Below, one piece after another: positions 63,957 to 64,000 of a stretch of DNA of 64,000 nucleotides. The stretch lies in the NCBI RefSeq assembly GCF_018860625.1, contig NZ_JAHKQB010000019.1:1-64000 (forward strand), written 5' to 3'. This DNA is from Paracoccus sp. C2R09. Lineage in GTDB: Bacteria > Pseudomonadota > Alphaproteobacteria > Rhodobacterales > Rhodobacteraceae. The stretch's first letter is position 1. Each line of letters starts with the position of its first letter. Position numbers and translations under genes: made by a program. The notes beneath the pieces were generated by a model. The model made no database searches, was not told the DNA's origin, and saw nothing but the letters and a program-made list of their open reading frames with translations.

Positions 63957-64000
63957 TCAGGCGATGGCCAGCCGTCCCCCTGCAAGACGCTGGACGCGGC
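63957..64000 (-). CDS. dprA: dprA, 3' end only (partial)
   Basis: Only the last 14 codons lie in the window; they read RVQRLAGGRLAIA and then TGA. The pattern matches the C-terminal end of DNA-processing protein DprA, which often precedes topA in alphaproteobacteria. The rest of the gene runs beyond the right edge. Too short to be certain. Confidence 0.45.
   Translation of the reverse strand, partial: RVQRLAGGRLAIA

Overview
The window is high-GC DNA from an alphaproteobacterium, most likely family Rhodobacteraceae and close to Paracoccus. The reasons are: an IscR-type regulator without the classical cluster cysteines, DctB/DctD of the Rhodobacteraceae type, a DUF2849-like protein, a Hint_2 protein, an ALDH16-type double aldehyde dehydrogenase, GTG/TTG starts, short CTAG-type -10 elements, and the ruvCA-htpX-ruvB-ybgC-tolQRAB-pal-cpoB-tilS-ftsH chain. 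I recognise 54 protein genes plus one fragment at the right edge (dprA). I found no tRNA, rRNA, CRISPR array, IS element or phage.

Layout. 0.4-6.3 kb: gloA, a two-domain ABC exporter, a long charged OmpA-family protein, and ferredoxin-NADP reductase with a DUF2849-like gene. The last two look like the two ends of a cysteine/sulfite-reduction operon whose middle is missing. 6.3-9.4 kb: Lrp/AsnC regulator, IscR-like regulator, alpha/beta hydrolase, and a protein made of two fused HD domains. 9.4-11.9 kb: a small accessory-looking pair (DUF2235 hydrolase and Hint-domain protein) around an AT-rich spacer. 12.1-17.3 kb: icd, purQ, dctB, dctD (DctD lacks GAFTGA). 17.3-22.4 kb: a structured 470-bp intergenic region, metZ, folE2, uvrD-type helicase. 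22.4-27.5 kb: ecsC, two small membrane proteins, deoC and the ALDH16-like enzyme. 27.6-34.8 kb: a peptide ABC transporter (two permeases and binding protein on minus, fused double ATPase on plus) and an M20 amidohydrolase. 34.8-40.6 kb: a GT8-like glycosyltransferase and a complete BMP-family nucleoside-type ABC importer. 40.8-44.2 kb: dnaE. 44.3-57.1 kb: Holliday-junction genes with htpX inside them, the complete Tol-Pal system, tilS and ftsH. 57.4-64 kb: OhrR-like MarR regulator, chorismate mutase, folD, an unrecognised gene, scoAB, topA and the 3' end of dprA.

How the genes work together. Tol-Pal-CpoB-YbgC couples outer-membrane constriction to division and is followed by FtsH, so 45-57 kb is an envelope and quality-control block. 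DeoC yields acetaldehyde and glyceraldehyde 3-phosphate, and the adjacent ALDH16-like enzyme could oxidise the aldehyde; the BMP-type importer 10 kb away could supply nucleosides. The peptide importer and M20 amidohydrolase form a natural uptake-and-cleavage pair. MetZ makes homocysteine directly from O-succinylhomoserine and sulfide, which fits with the sulfur-linked regulators nearby. Most of the window is ordinary chromosomal backbone. The unusual points are the collapsed sulfur locus, the fused HD protein, the DUF2235/Hint pair, the GAFTGA-less DctD, the structured metZ upstream region and the three convergent gene pairs that share a CTAG stop.
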